Shown here piece after piece: positions 32,074 through 42,153 of a stretch of 64,000 nt of DNA. Where the stretch lies: NCBI GenBank assembly GCA_001661245.1, contig KV454014.1, positions 368,039-432,038 on the forward strand. Direction: 5' to 3'. The notes under the pieces were generated by a model. That model saw only the letters and a program-made list of their open reading frames with translations. It was not told where the DNA came from and ran no database searches. Origin of the DNA: Pachysolen tannophilus NRRL Y-2460. Its lineage: Eukaryota > Ascomycota > Pichiomycetes > Alaninales > Pachysolenaceae. The position numbers were made by a program, and so were the translations under genes. The first letter of the stretch is position 1. Each line of letters begins with the position of its first letter.

Positions 32074-32646
32074 CTCTCTCCCTTTCTATACACATATATA
32101 TAAACTTCCCATAGAAATTAACTATCTGTGTACAGAAGTTGATTTAGTATTATTTTAAACGCCTTAATCTCTCTATTTCTCTCTTTCTCTTTCTCTATAC
32201 TACATAGGAGAAATCAAAAAAAAAAAAAAAACACATTTCGGAGAAGTTTTAAAAAATCAAACTTCTCCTCTTTCCGTTTGGTTTCCTTCTAGGTTTCCGC
32301 TTTAAAATTTAAACTTATACATAAGTAATATAATATTACACAATTAAAACTCAAGAGCACCAAAGATACTAACTAAAACTAAAACTAAAACTAAAAACTA
32401 TATAAACCCCAACCATTATATATGATGATGTTAACAAAAAAAATCACATTCCAAGCAAAAACAAAATTAAAAACAAAAACCAACTTAAGCAAAGTGAATG
32501 ACATCTAAAATAAAATAATACCATGACTACTAAAATAAAAAAAAATGAAAAAAAAAAAAAAAAAAAAAATAATATTAAAATTAAAATTAAAATTAAAACT
32601 GCATTTCCCGTGTGTTTGTGTGTGTAAGAGAGAGGAAGAGAAAGAT
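32074..32646. other. Intergenic, TVP38 promoter
   Basis: 573 bases upstream of TVP38 and downstream of ATG26. It contains CT-rich runs near the TVP38 start, an AACTAA repeat (about 32370-32396), a long A-run and an ATTAAA repeat (about 32573-32598), then TGTGTG. No gene. Confidence 0.55.
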
Positions 32647-35600
32647 TCAAATCATTAGCCAAGAATCTTCATTCTTCTCATCTTCTATGCTCTGTTCTAT
32701 ACCCTCACTGTTGTGATCAAACTCTTGTATCTTGTTTAATATTAACTTTCTTGAATATTCGAGTTCTTTGTATATGGTTGAAATGGCAACATTGACTCCA
32801 TCTTCTGATCTTATTTGTTTACCAATAACCTCAGCCTTCTTGATAATACGCTGATTTGTGACAACTTCTTTAATGGCTTTGGATAAGGATTTACTATTTA
32901 ATTTTTTCAATCCAATACCTGCTCCAATGTCTTCCACTCTATTCGCATAAAAAAATTGATCTCCAAAGAAAGGTTTGATTATAGTAGGTAAACCGGCTCT
33001 TAAAGTGGCACCAGTGGTCCCAGATCCTCCATGATGAACTGCAGCATCTATTTTAGGGAATAGCCAATCGTGTGGAATAGATCCCGCATTATATACCTCG
33101 GGTGGTAATTCAATTTCAATATTTTTCAGGCCACTATCTAATCTGTTACTCCACCCTTTATTCAATATACATCTAACATCAGCTTCAATGACTGCATTGA
33201 CAACAGCTTCGGTTAAGTCGCGGGGATCAGATACAACAATTGACCCAAAACCTATGTAGACCAACTTCTTGCCATCTTTTCTAGCCTTGTCCATAAATTC
33301 CAATAGTTCTTTTGGTGGTTCATAGGTTAGTCCTTCATCTAAAAACCAATATCCTGTTACTTTAACCCAATCAGCAAAATCAACACTTGGTGGGAAAACT
33401 GTTGGTGAAATATTATATAAAAAGGGTACTTTAGATTGTTGTAAATGATCCAAACTTGTTTTAGGTAATTTCAAAGTTTCCTTTCTCCATTTATTAACTT
33501 GACCACTAATACCTTTCCAAAATACATTTTCAAACATAACATGAGTTAAATAGTTATATGAACCTCCCCTTTTTTGATCAGGAACAATGAACGCATGTGG
33601 ATAAGCTCTTGTCTTCGTCCATGGCATCGTAAAAGCACGGAAATATGGAATACCTAGAGCTTCTGCTATATGAATGCCTGCCATTGCAGATGGTGATTCT
33701 ACCAATATATCTGCATCCTGACATGCAACCCAAGAGCTTTCCAATAAGTCCGTAATCCACCCTCTGAATTTAGAAGAGGCCTCCTTCAAAAAAGCAACAC
33801 TCATGGAACCATGGGTAACCATCAAATTCATTAATTCTGCAGGATCACCAGCAATTTCTCCAAATTCCATGCCATATTTTTCAACCCATGGACGAAACTC
33901 AGCATGAGACACAATCTTAACTTTATGTCCTTCTTTTAATAGGCCCTTACCTAAAGCAATATATGGTTGAACATCACCACGTGAGCCTATTGTCAATAAC
34001 GTGAATCTATAAGGCTTATGAGGCTTAACACATGTCTCTGAAAACGGATTATTTTCAACAATTATTGGAATATCAACACCAATTGTAGAGCTGATTTTAT
34101 TTTCAAATAATCGAATTCTCGCTTCCGCAAGATTGTTTGTTGATTCTGCTAATTTAATATCATCCACATTTTGCAGAAGCGTATCCACTTGACTCTTTTT
34201 CCTGTTATTGAGATCAATCTGTTTCAACAATAAAGTCTCGCAATCATCCCTAGCTTCAGATGTTCCAAATTCAAAAAATAATTCCTCATGCCCGTGAATA
34301 ACTATAACTAAACCAGAATATCCAAATCTAAAACCTTTTTCTTTATAAACATTTTCAATGTCTTTGAATGGTAATATCATTAGCGTTTTGGTTCCTGGTA
34401 ATAAAGATCTATAGCAAATCTCACTTGTGCCAATATAAAGTTTACCGTACAAAGGAATATTTTTAATTAAATGAGCGTAATACGAAGATATTAATTTCTC
34501 TTGATCAGAAAGTGAAAAATGCTTGTGAAATCTCTGAGTTGCTTCTAACCTTTCCTTTGGATCTTCAATTAAATAAGGATCTTCGGACCCTCTTTCCAAA
34601 GAATTAGCTTCATCATAATGGTGAGGCTCTGCGGCCCACATTGTTGACAAATTATTAACGTGAGTTATTCCAGAATTCGTAGTATTAACTAAACCTCTAA
34701 CAAAATATCTTGGAGTCCATCTTGAATATAGATGCTGTAATTCTCCTTGAGAATCTTTAAACTGTATGTCCGAAATGGATTTCACTGGTTGCTCTCCAAT
34801 TACTTGTGAAACAGGCGTATCATCCAATTGTTCACATTGCTCATCTTCAGTACTTTGTAAATCAGGTGAAGTAAGAGCTGACGAAGTAGAAGAAGATTCA
34901 TTAGATATGCTAGTGGATTTCACTTTTCCCTTATTACTGATCACTATTTCGGGTATTTCAGTAGCATTATTATTATACTTGTAAATCTTTTCAACTACTC
35001 CTTCTCCAGAAGCATTTTTATTAAGATTAAAGCTTGAAATTTCAGAATTTTCAGCATTGAATCCTTCTCCAGTAGTAGATGTGGACGATTCCGAATCATC
35101 AGGAACCGACGATTTTAATCTTGGAGATAACACACTGCGGAGCTTTCTCAATTTTCCAGCATTTATATTTGTATCACTGTTACTTTTCTTAGAAAAAGAA
35201 CTATTTTTTACTGAATCGGATTTTCCCAGTTTTTTTTCTTCTTCTTCTTTCCTTTGCTTTTCTTCCAGTTTCTTTAATATCGAATCAGTATTTAGCCCTG
35301 CCTGTTTCATTACACCATTAATGGCCTCCACAGCTTTATCTCCACTATTCAAAAACATAAAATAGTAATCATCAACGGCATAACTTTCAAGACTTTCTAA
35401 TATTTTGATTCTTAAAGTTTCTGAACTATCAAAGACAGGAGTCAATTCCAAATCTAAAATATTCTGTAAAGGAATTTTGATTGTTACATGATCACCTTTA
35501 TTTCTTGCCGCAAAAATATGTTTTTTCAAAATTCCAACCCAAGATCTTACAGAATCCAATGAGTCAGCTTGAAAATCATATCCTCTAGACTCCGTTAATA

Positions 35601-37059
35601 TTCTGAACCAAGTAGGTTCAGAAGCTGAAGAATATTCATGTTTCGACAATAAATTGCTTGGGGTTTCCGCAGTTGAATCTGACACGTATTTACTTGATTT
35701 GACATGATGCTTGTGGATTACTTCTGCTCTTAATGCATATCTCAAATCTATAGTCATTATTGGGAAATATAAATCTGTGGAGTTAGAGTAAATGGATAAA
35801 GTATTGTCTCTTAATATAGCCCATTTTCTACTAATTCTTCTCGATGTATATGATTTAACACCCAATGACCCACTCATTGCAATTGCACCTTGTTTCTTTG
35901 GCAAATATGCAAAAAATAAAATATGACAATTTGTAATATATAAATGGCCTTGCAATAAAACATCTTTTAATAACCAACAGGAATAATCACCAATAAATTC
36001 GTCGTTCGGACCGATGTTAAAAGTTTTCTTCAATTTCTCAGATAAAGCTATAGCTATATCTCTACTGTCCTTTGAGCCAGACTCTCCAGATGAAAATTTA
36101 TTAACAACTGATAATTCGAAAAAAGTTGATCTTTTTCTCAAGTTACGTAATCTTACAATTTTCCCAGGTGAACCTTTCTTAAGCTCAGCTGCCTTTTCAA
36201 GGTCTGGTCGAGAATAAGAAGTTTGATGATCGACATTATGTTTTGTGTTTTTAATATCATTTTCAACCATATCCTTAATCTTGGAATCTTCTTTATCAAC
36301 TGAAGAAGCATGGGTTTCATCATAATTATCAATTTTTTCATTACCCTCAGGTTCTTTGTCACTTTCTACCGAATATTTAGTTGCATTGGCAAATAAAGCT
36401 TGTTTCTCAAGTGTATCCATTGTCTCAGAATTATTTCTCTCCTCTTCTTCTTCTTCTTCTTCACCTTCGTCGTCTTCGTCTTCTTCCACATCTTGTTCAA
36501 CTTGTTTATCTTCCTCGTTATCATTATGGGAATCTTTTTCTTTATCCACAACGCCTGCAGTTTCCGGTGTCTCATGTGCATTTTCATCCAACTCCATACC
36601 TGCATACATGCTTGCCGCGGTTAGCATGGTGACAATAGATTTGGCCATGGCATTTATAGGCTTACCACAATCATTTGCATCATTAAGCGAAGTACTGGAT
36701 TCTTTTTTGGTTCCATCGTCATTGCTGCCAGATCCTCCAACAAAATCAGGTAACATTGATGATACAGAATTAGATGCCAACCTTGGTCTTCTAATGTTAT
36801 GTAGAGACAAATGTAATGGAACTGAACTTGCTAAATCCAATTTCACCGGTGGGGACAAACTTCTCTTGGAAGGGGATAACGCTCTTCTCCACGATGAAGA
36901 AGACCTTCTGCGTCTAGTGGATTCAGTACCTGAAGGTGAACTTGCTTCAGTCTTGACATTAGAGCTATCTTCAGGAGATAAAAACCGTGATGGAGATATT
37001 GCAGCAAGTTTCCGTTCTTTACCCCTGGGCGTTTGAGATTCTTTCTCTTCTGTCGACAT
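32647..37059 (-). CDS. ATG26: Sterol 3-beta-glucosyltransferase Atg26
   Basis: 1470 residues from the ATG at 37059; two more codons upstream start at a TTG. Order of domains: a disordered N-terminus with an acidic run near 205; a first GRAM domain (LQGHLYITNCHILFFAYLP, near 376) flanking a PH domain (about 400-520); a Lys/Glu-rich linker; a second GRAM domain (LYGKLYIGTSEICYRSLLPG, near 870); and a GT1/GT28-type glycosyltransferase (about 1020-1420). The latter has TIGSRGDVQPYIALG, AEFRPWVEKYG and the donor-sugar site HHGGSGTTGATLRAGLP. It transfers glucose from UDP-glucose to ergosterol. In Pichia-type yeasts the long form with PH and GRAM domains is needed for pexophagy. It is longer than S. 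cerevisiae Atg26 (1198). Confidence 0.96.
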   Translation of the reverse strand: MSTEEKESQTPRGKERKLAAISPSRFLSPEDSSNVKTEASSPSGTESTRRRRSSSSWRRALSPSKRSLSPPVKLDLASSVPLHLSLHNIRRPRLASNSVSSMLPDFVGGSGSNDDGTKKESSTSLNDANDCGKPINAMAKSIVTMLTAASMYAGMELDENAHETPETAGVVDKEKDSHNDNEEDKQVEQDVEEDEDDEGEEEEEEEERNNSETMDTLEKQALFANATKYSVESDKEPEGNEKIDNYDETHASSVDKEDSKIKDMVENDIKNTKHNVDHQTSYSRPDLEKAAELKKGSPGKIVRLRNLRKRSTFFELSVVNKFSSGESGSKDSRDIAIALSEKLKKTFNIGPNDEFIGDYSCWLLKDVLLQGHLYITNCHILFFAYLPKKQGAIAMSGSLGVKSYTSRRISRKWAILRDNTLSIYSNSTDLYFPIMTIDLRYALRAEVIHKHHVKSSKYVSDSTAETPSNLLSKHEYSSASEPTWFRILTESRGYDFQADSLDSVRSWVGILKKHIFAARNKGDHVTIKIPLQNILDLELTPVFDSSETLRIKILESLESYAVDDYYFMFLNSGDKAVEAINGVMKQAGLNTDSILKKLEEKQRKEEEEKKLGKSDSVKNSSFSKKSNSDTNINAGKLRKLRSVLSPRLKSSVPDDSESSTSTTGEGFNAENSEISSFNLNKNASGEGVVEKIYKYNNNATEIPEIVISNKGKVKSTSISNESSSTSSALTSPDLQSTEDEQCEQLDDTPVSQVIGEQPVKSISDIQFKDSQGELQHLYSRWTPRYFVRGLVNTTNSGITHVNNLSTMWAAEPHHYDEANSLERGSEDPYLIEDPKERLEATQRFHKHFSLSDQEKLISSYYAHLIKNIPLYGKLYIGTSEICYRSLLPGTKTLMILPFKDIENVYKEKGFRFGYSGLVIVIHGHEELFFEFGTSEARDDCETLLLKQIDLNNRKKSQVDTLLQNVDDIKLAESTNNLAEARIRLFENKISSTIGVDIPIIVENNPFSETCVKPHKPYRFTLLTIGSRGDVQPYIALGKGLLKEGHKVKIVSHAEFRPWVEKYGMEFGEIAGDPAELMNLMVTHGSMSVAFLKEASSKFRGWITDLLESSWVACQDADILVESPSAMAGIHIAEALGIPYFRAFTMPWTKTRAYPHAFIVPDQKRGGSYNYLTHVMFENVFWKGISGQVNKWRKETLKLPKTSLDHLQQSKVPFLYNISPTVFPPSVDFADWVKVTGYWFLDEGLTYEPPKELLEFMDKARKDGKKLVYIGFGSIVVSDPRDLTEAVVNAVIEADVRCILNKGWSNRLDSGLKNIEIELPPEVYNAGSIPHDWLFPKIDAAVHHGGSGTTGATLRAGLPTIIKPFFGDQFFYANRVEDIGAGIGLKKLNSKSLSKAIKEVVTNQRIIKKAEVIGKQIRSEDGVNVAISTIYKELEYSRKLILNKIQEFDHNSEGIEQSIEDEKNEDSWLMI

Positions 37060-37610
37060 TATCAAAAATATTATATTCCTCTATAAACTTAACAATCGAT
37101 CAACTAATCAATCGATCAACTATCAATGAATATTAAATTCAAGATTATCTGTTTCAAATTGTGGAAACAAAAACAAAATTATTAATAAACACTTTTATTA
37201 TGTGCGCCTCCTTTTTTTTTTTGATTCTCTTATTGATTTGCAATCATAAAAACACAATAAAAACAAGCAGCTCTTTATCAACCATATATAAGTAATCAGA
37301 TAGATATATTGGTTGAACTATCTTTCAGAGCTCAATTAATGTTTAATGGATATATTATTATGTGATGAGATAAAACACTAAAACTTGAATTGTCATATTA
37401 TTTAGGCTTATTGTGGAACCAGGTTTCAAGTAAGATGCGTACGACCTAAAAAAAACACACTTCCTTATCAGTTCATCGATTGATCATCAATTAATCATCG
37501 ATATATCTATATATCTACATATATATATATATATATAGATATCTACCGTAAACTACTGCGAGAGAAGATTAGTCTATTAAATAGTGGCCTATATAGTGGT
37601 TATTATAAAT
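37060..37610. other. Intergenic, ATG26 promoter
   Basis: 551 bases upstream of ATG26 and downstream of MET2. ATCGATCAACT-type repeats occur near 37095-37125, and an (AT)n/TATATC tract at about 37500-37545. No gene. Confidence 0.55.
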
Positions 37611-38386
37611 TTACCATTGGGTGATATCAGCTTCTACTTCACCAAAGACGCTATCTTTTTTAACATTCATGTCATTGTTTTCTTGAGCTTTAACCATTTC
37701 TTCCGCGCCAGCTACTCTTTGAAGCATCAATTCTTTCAAGTTTTCATTTTCGAAATCTAGGATTAATTTGTTAATACTTTCAAATTCTAATAAGAAAGCA
37801 TCATGGCCCTCTGGTGAATCGATTTTCTCTAGTCTTGCTTTTGGTAAATATTTTGCAAGACTTTGTTGCTCGCTATAAGTGAATAAAGCATCTGATTTTA
37901 TACCAATAACTAGCGTTGGTTGCTGTAATGAGCCTAACAGTTTTTCAATTGAATTTTCAAACTCAGGTCTATCACGAGATACATCATGTGTGTCCAATTT
38001 CCTGGTTATTGCTATATAACAATTTGCATCAAACCTCTTGACAAATTTTTCGCCCTGATACCTTAAGTAAGATTGAGCAGAGAAAAAATGTGGAGGTCTA
38101 TGTTTATTACGCTGGCGAGGATTTATGTGCTGCTGTTGTTGTTGTTGTTGCTGCTGATGCAGCTGTTGCTGATTAGATGCATTTAACGAAATTGAGGAAG
38201 TAGATGATGTTATGCTTGATATTGAGTCTGTAGAATCCCTTCTTATAGATGATGACTGAGGTGAATATAATTCTGTGGATGATGAAAGCGATGATTTTCT
38301 TAATACATGCCTGGCGCTCTTTAGTCCATCATTATGTATTGTCCAATTATCTTCTGCTCCATCTTCATTTTGCTGATGCGCGGCGC

Positions 38387-38419
<33 letters not shown>

Positions 38420-39242
38420 CAGTTTTAGTTTTAGTTTTAGTTTCATTTTCAGTTTGGGTTCCATTACCCAAGGTTTTCAATTTCCCGTTCCTCTTGTTAC
38501 CATCATTTCTACCAAATCTTGCTTCAAATGAATTTCTTGATCTATAAGTTAATAAAGCAGCCATTCTTGCTGCACTCAATCCATTTGATGGCGGATCATC
38601 CAAGGAATAATAACCTTCCTCATATTTCGGATCCGAATAAATACACTGACGTTGTGCTTCACCCCAGGATATACACCAAGCAGAATGTCTTGCACTTGTT
38701 GCCAATGCAACACAAGTTTTCACATATTCTTTACCGAGAAATAACCATTCTAATGATAACATTCCACCCATCGATCCTCCTATAACAATAGCAATCTGCT
38801 TCACTCCTAAATCATCCAAAATCAACTTGTGCAGATTAACATCATCTCTAATAGTGGTCAAGGGAAATTCAGGTCCATAAATCTCACCAGTTTCTGGATC
38901 TTTTGTAACTGGAGAAGCAGATCCATAAGGTGATCCAAATGAATTGGAACATATAATGAAAAATTTTGTTGGATCAAACGCCTTATCTTTCCCCAACAAT
39001 GGACCCCACCAATCACTCACATCTGCAGAACCAGTCAATGCATGACATATAACCATACAATTATTTCCTTCTTTATTCAATTTCCCCCAAGTCTTGTATG
39101 CAATTGGAACATTATAAATAACATCCCCATTCTCTAATTGAAATTCAGGAATCTCAACAATAGTCTGATTTGAAACAAGCTTACTAAACGGATTTTCAGG
39201 TTGAGATTCCAATCTCTTGAGCTTATTTGTACTTGATGTCAT
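37611..39242 (-). CDS. MET2: Homoserine O-acetyltransferase Met2 with internal insertion
   Basis: 543 residues; S. cerevisiae Met2 has 486. It makes O-acetylhomoserine for methionine synthesis. The alpha/beta-hydrolase core is complete: CHALTGSADVSDWWGPL, IRDDV..HKLILDDLG, nucleophile Ser in IGGSMGGM (about 157), ATSARHSAWCISWGEAQRQ, the acid Asp in IKSDALFT (about 449) and the His in GHDAFLLE (about 481). Between residues about 245 and 375 sits a low-complexity insertion: Thr/Lys, poly-Asn coded by an ATT run (38388-38419), Ser-rich and poly-Gln. The lid region is where yeast Met2 also carries extra sequence, so the enzyme is probably active. A CTG at 38832-38834 lies in the conserved DDV(N)xHK helix. 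Confidence 0.94.
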
Positions 39243-39651
39243 AATTCAATACTAATAATACATTTAATTTTTCACACTTTTTCAATTTTTGAAAAAAAAT
39301 TAATCCAAATAACTATTCTCTCCACCAAAACAATGCAAAGAAAAAATGAAAGATAATAGCAAATCTCTAAACAAGATGAATATAACTCCTGATTCAACAA
39401 AAATAATCTCAACAGTTTCTGCAATAAACTTATCTTAATTTCTAATCACTATAAAGAAAAAAATGGGTATTAATTATAATGGTGTTGATGATATTAGTCA
39501 ACTTCATGTGTTTTGTTGAAATACAATTTGTTTGCACTACTGTTTTGTGTGAAAAGTTTCAACAATTTCAATTTCAAATTCAATTTTAAATTGAATGAAT
39601 TGAGAGAAGAAGAAGAAGAAGAAGAAGAAGTAGGGATAGAGTGAATTGAAG
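39243..39651. promoter_or_regulatory. Divergent MET2 / RPP40-like promoter
   Basis: 409 bases between divergent genes, A/T-rich, with AATTTCAATTTCAAATTCAATTTTAAATTGAATGAATT-type short repeats near 39565-39600 and a GAA repeat (39607-39630) just before the RPP40-like start. I did not find a CACGTG Cbf1 site for the methionine gene. Confidence 0.45.
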
Positions 39652-40797
39652 ATGGTGGTGAAGATGTATCCGCGGGCCAACTGTCATGTTAGTGGAGGTA
39701 AAGTTTGTTTATCTGGAAGTAAAGCTGGTGGTGGTAGTGATGGGAATTTGTTTGAAGTTAAGAAGGGACCTATTTCTGGTTTTATTAATCATAATTTTGT
39801 TAATCAATTAGATTTAATTTTACCATTGGAGGTTTATAGTCAGATTAAAGATGCGCCTATATTGAATGATATTTTTACGCATTATCGGGTACGAACAAAG
39901 TTATGTAATTTATTGAATAAGCAGTTACTTGATGTTATTGGACTGGGTAAAATTATAAAGTTAATTACAATCAATAAGAACTCAGAGACAAGTGATATAT
40001 TTATATCTATTATTGATAATAAACTTTGCTTGTCATTGGATAAGGATAATAGTGAAAGGACTGGCTTAAAATTTACTAAATCTATTTTTAAAAAAAATAA
40101 TAGGTATAATTATATTTTTGATTTTAAAACTATAGGTTTAAATGTTAATAATAATGATTTTTTAAAAATTTTAAGATTTTTACAATTGGTTAATATAAAT
40201 GATCTGGGTGATTATGAATTTTTATTTTATATAACAGAGAAAAATGGAAATCCATATAATTTAACTGAAAATGAATTATTACAATTTAAGGATTATTTTG
40301 AAACAATTTTACCTATAAATTATAAACTGTCACTGCTGACAAATTTGAATTCAATTTTAATCCCATCATTAGAAATTAATAATAACGATTTAAAGCCAGA
40401 TCCTGAATGGTGTTTGGAAACAATGGAATTTTTAACATATTTATCAATAGGTGGATCACAATTATATTCCATGGATAAGACAGATCCATTTATTTCAAAT
40501 TTTAAAAAAACAATAGATTTTTCTTCTGAAACTACTAGCACAGATATCATAAAAATAACTTTTAAAAATGGATTGATCCATTCTGCATTCATATCGTTAC
40601 AAATAATATCATTAATTAATAATCTTAAAATTTCAAATTGGTATAGTATAATCAATTATGGATTACTAAATACAAATTATAGTTGGAATCTTTCAGAACA
40701 TTTATTCCATGAAAACGGCGAAAATCATTCAATTTTCTTACAAAATAAAGATGATTATATCCAATGGCAAGTCACAGGAGGTTTGGATACTCATTAA
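39652..40797 (+). CDS. RPP40-like RNase P/MRP subunit candidate
   Basis: 381 residues from the ATG at 39652; the frame opens two codons earlier at a TTG, and an ATG at 39664 is an alternative start. Two regions fit the Rpp40 family (RNase P protein p40). The first is N-terminal, KKGPISGFINHNFVNQLDLILPLEVYSQI; relatives have a Phe/His motif then the same ILP-x-x-(L/I)Y pattern. The second is C-terminal: EWCLETMEFLTYLSIGG followed by KTDPFISNF, then YSWNLSEHLFHENGENHSIFL and YIQWQVTGGLD, matching the W-x-x-x-E-H/GGEND and W-x-x-x-GG-x-D signature. The middle is divergent and Asn-rich. S. cerevisiae RNase P has no p40 subunit. The call is from motif memory. Confidence 0.58.
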   Translation: MVVKMYPRANCHVSGGKVCLSGSKAGGGSDGNLFEVKKGPISGFINHNFVNQLDLILPLEVYSQIKDAPILNDIFTHYRVRTKLCNLLNKQLLDVIGLGKIIKLITINKNSETSDIFISIIDNKLCLSLDKDNSERTGLKFTKSIFKKNNRYNYIFDFKTIGLNVNNNDFLKILRFLQLVNINDLGDYEFLFYITEKNGNPYNLTENELLQFKDYFETILPINYKLSLLTNLNSILIPSLEINNNDLKPDPEWCLETMEFLTYLSIGGSQLYSMDKTDPFISNFKKTIDFSSETTSTDIIKITFKNGLIHSAFISLQIISLINNLKISNWYSIINYGLLNTNYSWNLSEHLFHENGENHSIFLQNKDDYIQWQVTGGLDTH

Positions 40798-41141
40798 GAA
40801 TACTTGACTACTAGTTTTATCTTATATTGTGTTGTATATTTAATAAAATAAGCCATCGCTTTGGTTTCGGAACGACTGTGTAGTTAAACTCATTTTTTTT
40901 CTTTTTGGCATTCTCATCTTTTTTCTTTCTTTCTTTTTTATATTTATTGTATAATTGATTAATAATTTTAAATCATTAGATTGATTGACATCTTTGAATC
41001 TACATAAATAAGCTATAGCTATTGGTTTGTTATTGTTTTCTTCTTTTAAGAAAATATATTTATATATTTAAATTTGAACAAGATATTTTATATTTTGTTT
41101 TAAGATATCAGTAACTAATTAATTAACTAACTTTTTTCAAT
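40798..41141. other. Intergenic, promoter of SRRM1-like gene
   Basis: 344 bases between two same-strand genes, T-rich upstream and A/T-rich near the next ATG. Nothing else noted. Confidence 0.55.
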
Positions 41142-41786
41142 ATGGCATATAAAGGATTTTCCACCAATGAAGATATAATAAATGAAAAATTACAAAAAGA
41201 ATTAAACGATGTGAAGTTCCCGAAGAGGTTTGATGTTAAAATATCCATGAACAAGGTCAACTTGGATATTATAATGAAATGGGTTGATACTAGAATAAAT
41301 GAATTAATTCCAGGTGGTGATGAAATATTGGTACAATTTATTGAAAATTTATTAACCACTACACAAGATCCAAAAAAAATTTATTTACAAATCAAGAGTT
41401 TTCTTGAAGAAGATGCTTTAAAATTTGTTAAACAGTTATGGGATTTACTTATATCAGCACAGGATGATCCAGATGGTATACCTTCTGAATTATTAGAAAT
41501 GCGTAAAAAAGAAATACTACAAGCTCAGATAGAAGAAGAAGAAAGATCAAGAATTCAAAGAAGGCAAATACGTGAACGACCAAGAACTTACAATAGAAAT
41601 AATAGAACTAGAAGAGATCATTGGTACAGTAAAAACCCACAAAGACCTGAGAAACATGAGAGACCTGAGAAACGTGAAAGATTTCCTCCTCACCAAAGCG
41701 ACCGTGATCACAGATACCACTATTCAAGACCACTATCCAGATCAAGATCACCATCAAGATCAAGATCAAGGTCAAGATCACCATAA
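41142..41786 (+). CDS. SRRM1/SRm160-like PWI-domain splicing factor
   Basis: 214 residues. Residues about 20-115 form a PWI domain: FPKRFDVKISMNKVNLDIIMKWVDTRI, GGDEILVQFIENLL and FVKQLWDLLISAQDDPDGIPSELLEMRKKEI. The latter part closely follows human SRRM1 (LWPLLLSAQ..IAGIP..FLELKKEEIK). A charged helix with EEEERSRIQRRQ follows, then an Arg/Pro/His-rich stretch and a C-terminal Arg-Ser tail (SRPLSRSRSPSRSRSRSRSP). SRRM1 is a splicing co-activator that binds nucleic acid through the PWI fold. S. cerevisiae has no direct counterpart, and its Snu71 PWI protein is arranged differently. Confidence 0.85.
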   Translation: MAYKGFSTNEDIINEKLQKELNDVKFPKRFDVKISMNKVNLDIIMKWVDTRINELIPGGDEILVQFIENLLTTTQDPKKIYLQIKSFLEEDALKFVKQLWDLLISAQDDPDGIPSELLEMRKKEILQAQIEEEERSRIQRRQIRERPRTYNRNNRTRRDHWYSKNPQRPEKHERPEKRERFPPHQSDRDHRYHYSRPLSRSRSPSRSRSRSRSP

Positions 41787-42153
41787 CCTCATACCCTTCA
41801 GAACCATCCCTAATCCCTCCCTCAAGTATAGAATAATAGTCTTGTATAGCTTTTAAACCACCTTTCAATTAGCCGCCCTTGAACTGTTTGAGGGCTGCTG
41901 CGGTTTTAGCAACCAAAATTGAAAGTTTTATAATAAATTAACATGTTTAAATAAATAATACAAATAATACAATATTGTTAATTGAATAAGACTTTATTAA
42001 TCATTAAGAAAAGTAGGGAAAGGCAAAGAAAAGAATTCAATCTAATCTATCATATTTTAATTTGCTTTTTCTGTTGTATTAAATTTTTTTTTAAAAAAAA
42101 AACAAAAAAAAAAAGGTTTTAAAAAGTGTTGTTGTATATTTATGATTTGAAAT
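41787..42153. other. Intergenic, SNF1 promoter with hairpin
   Basis: 367 bases between the SRRM1-like gene and SNF1. The part near the first gene holds the strong hairpin listed separately. The rest is A/T-rich with T- and A-runs. Confidence 0.55.
41862..41925 (+). repeat. Strong inverted repeat in 3' region
   Basis: The outer arms CTTTCAATT (41862-41870) and AATTGAAAG (41917-41925) are perfect 9-base complements. Inside, 41871-41899 folds as AGCCGCCCTTGAA / CTG loop / TTTGAGGGCTGCT, about 12 pairs with one C/T mismatch, two G-T pairs if RNA and a three-base loop. It is GC-rich in an A/T-rich surrounding and starts 75 bases after the SRRM1-like stop codon, so it would lie in that gene's 3' UTR. 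Function unknown: RNA element, terminator-like structure or remnant of an insertion. Confidence 0.6.

Noticed and set aside
36356-37036. 226-codon open frame antisense to ATG26
   Set aside because: It mirrors the Ser/Glu-rich N-terminus of ATG26. Composition explains it and no family motif is present.
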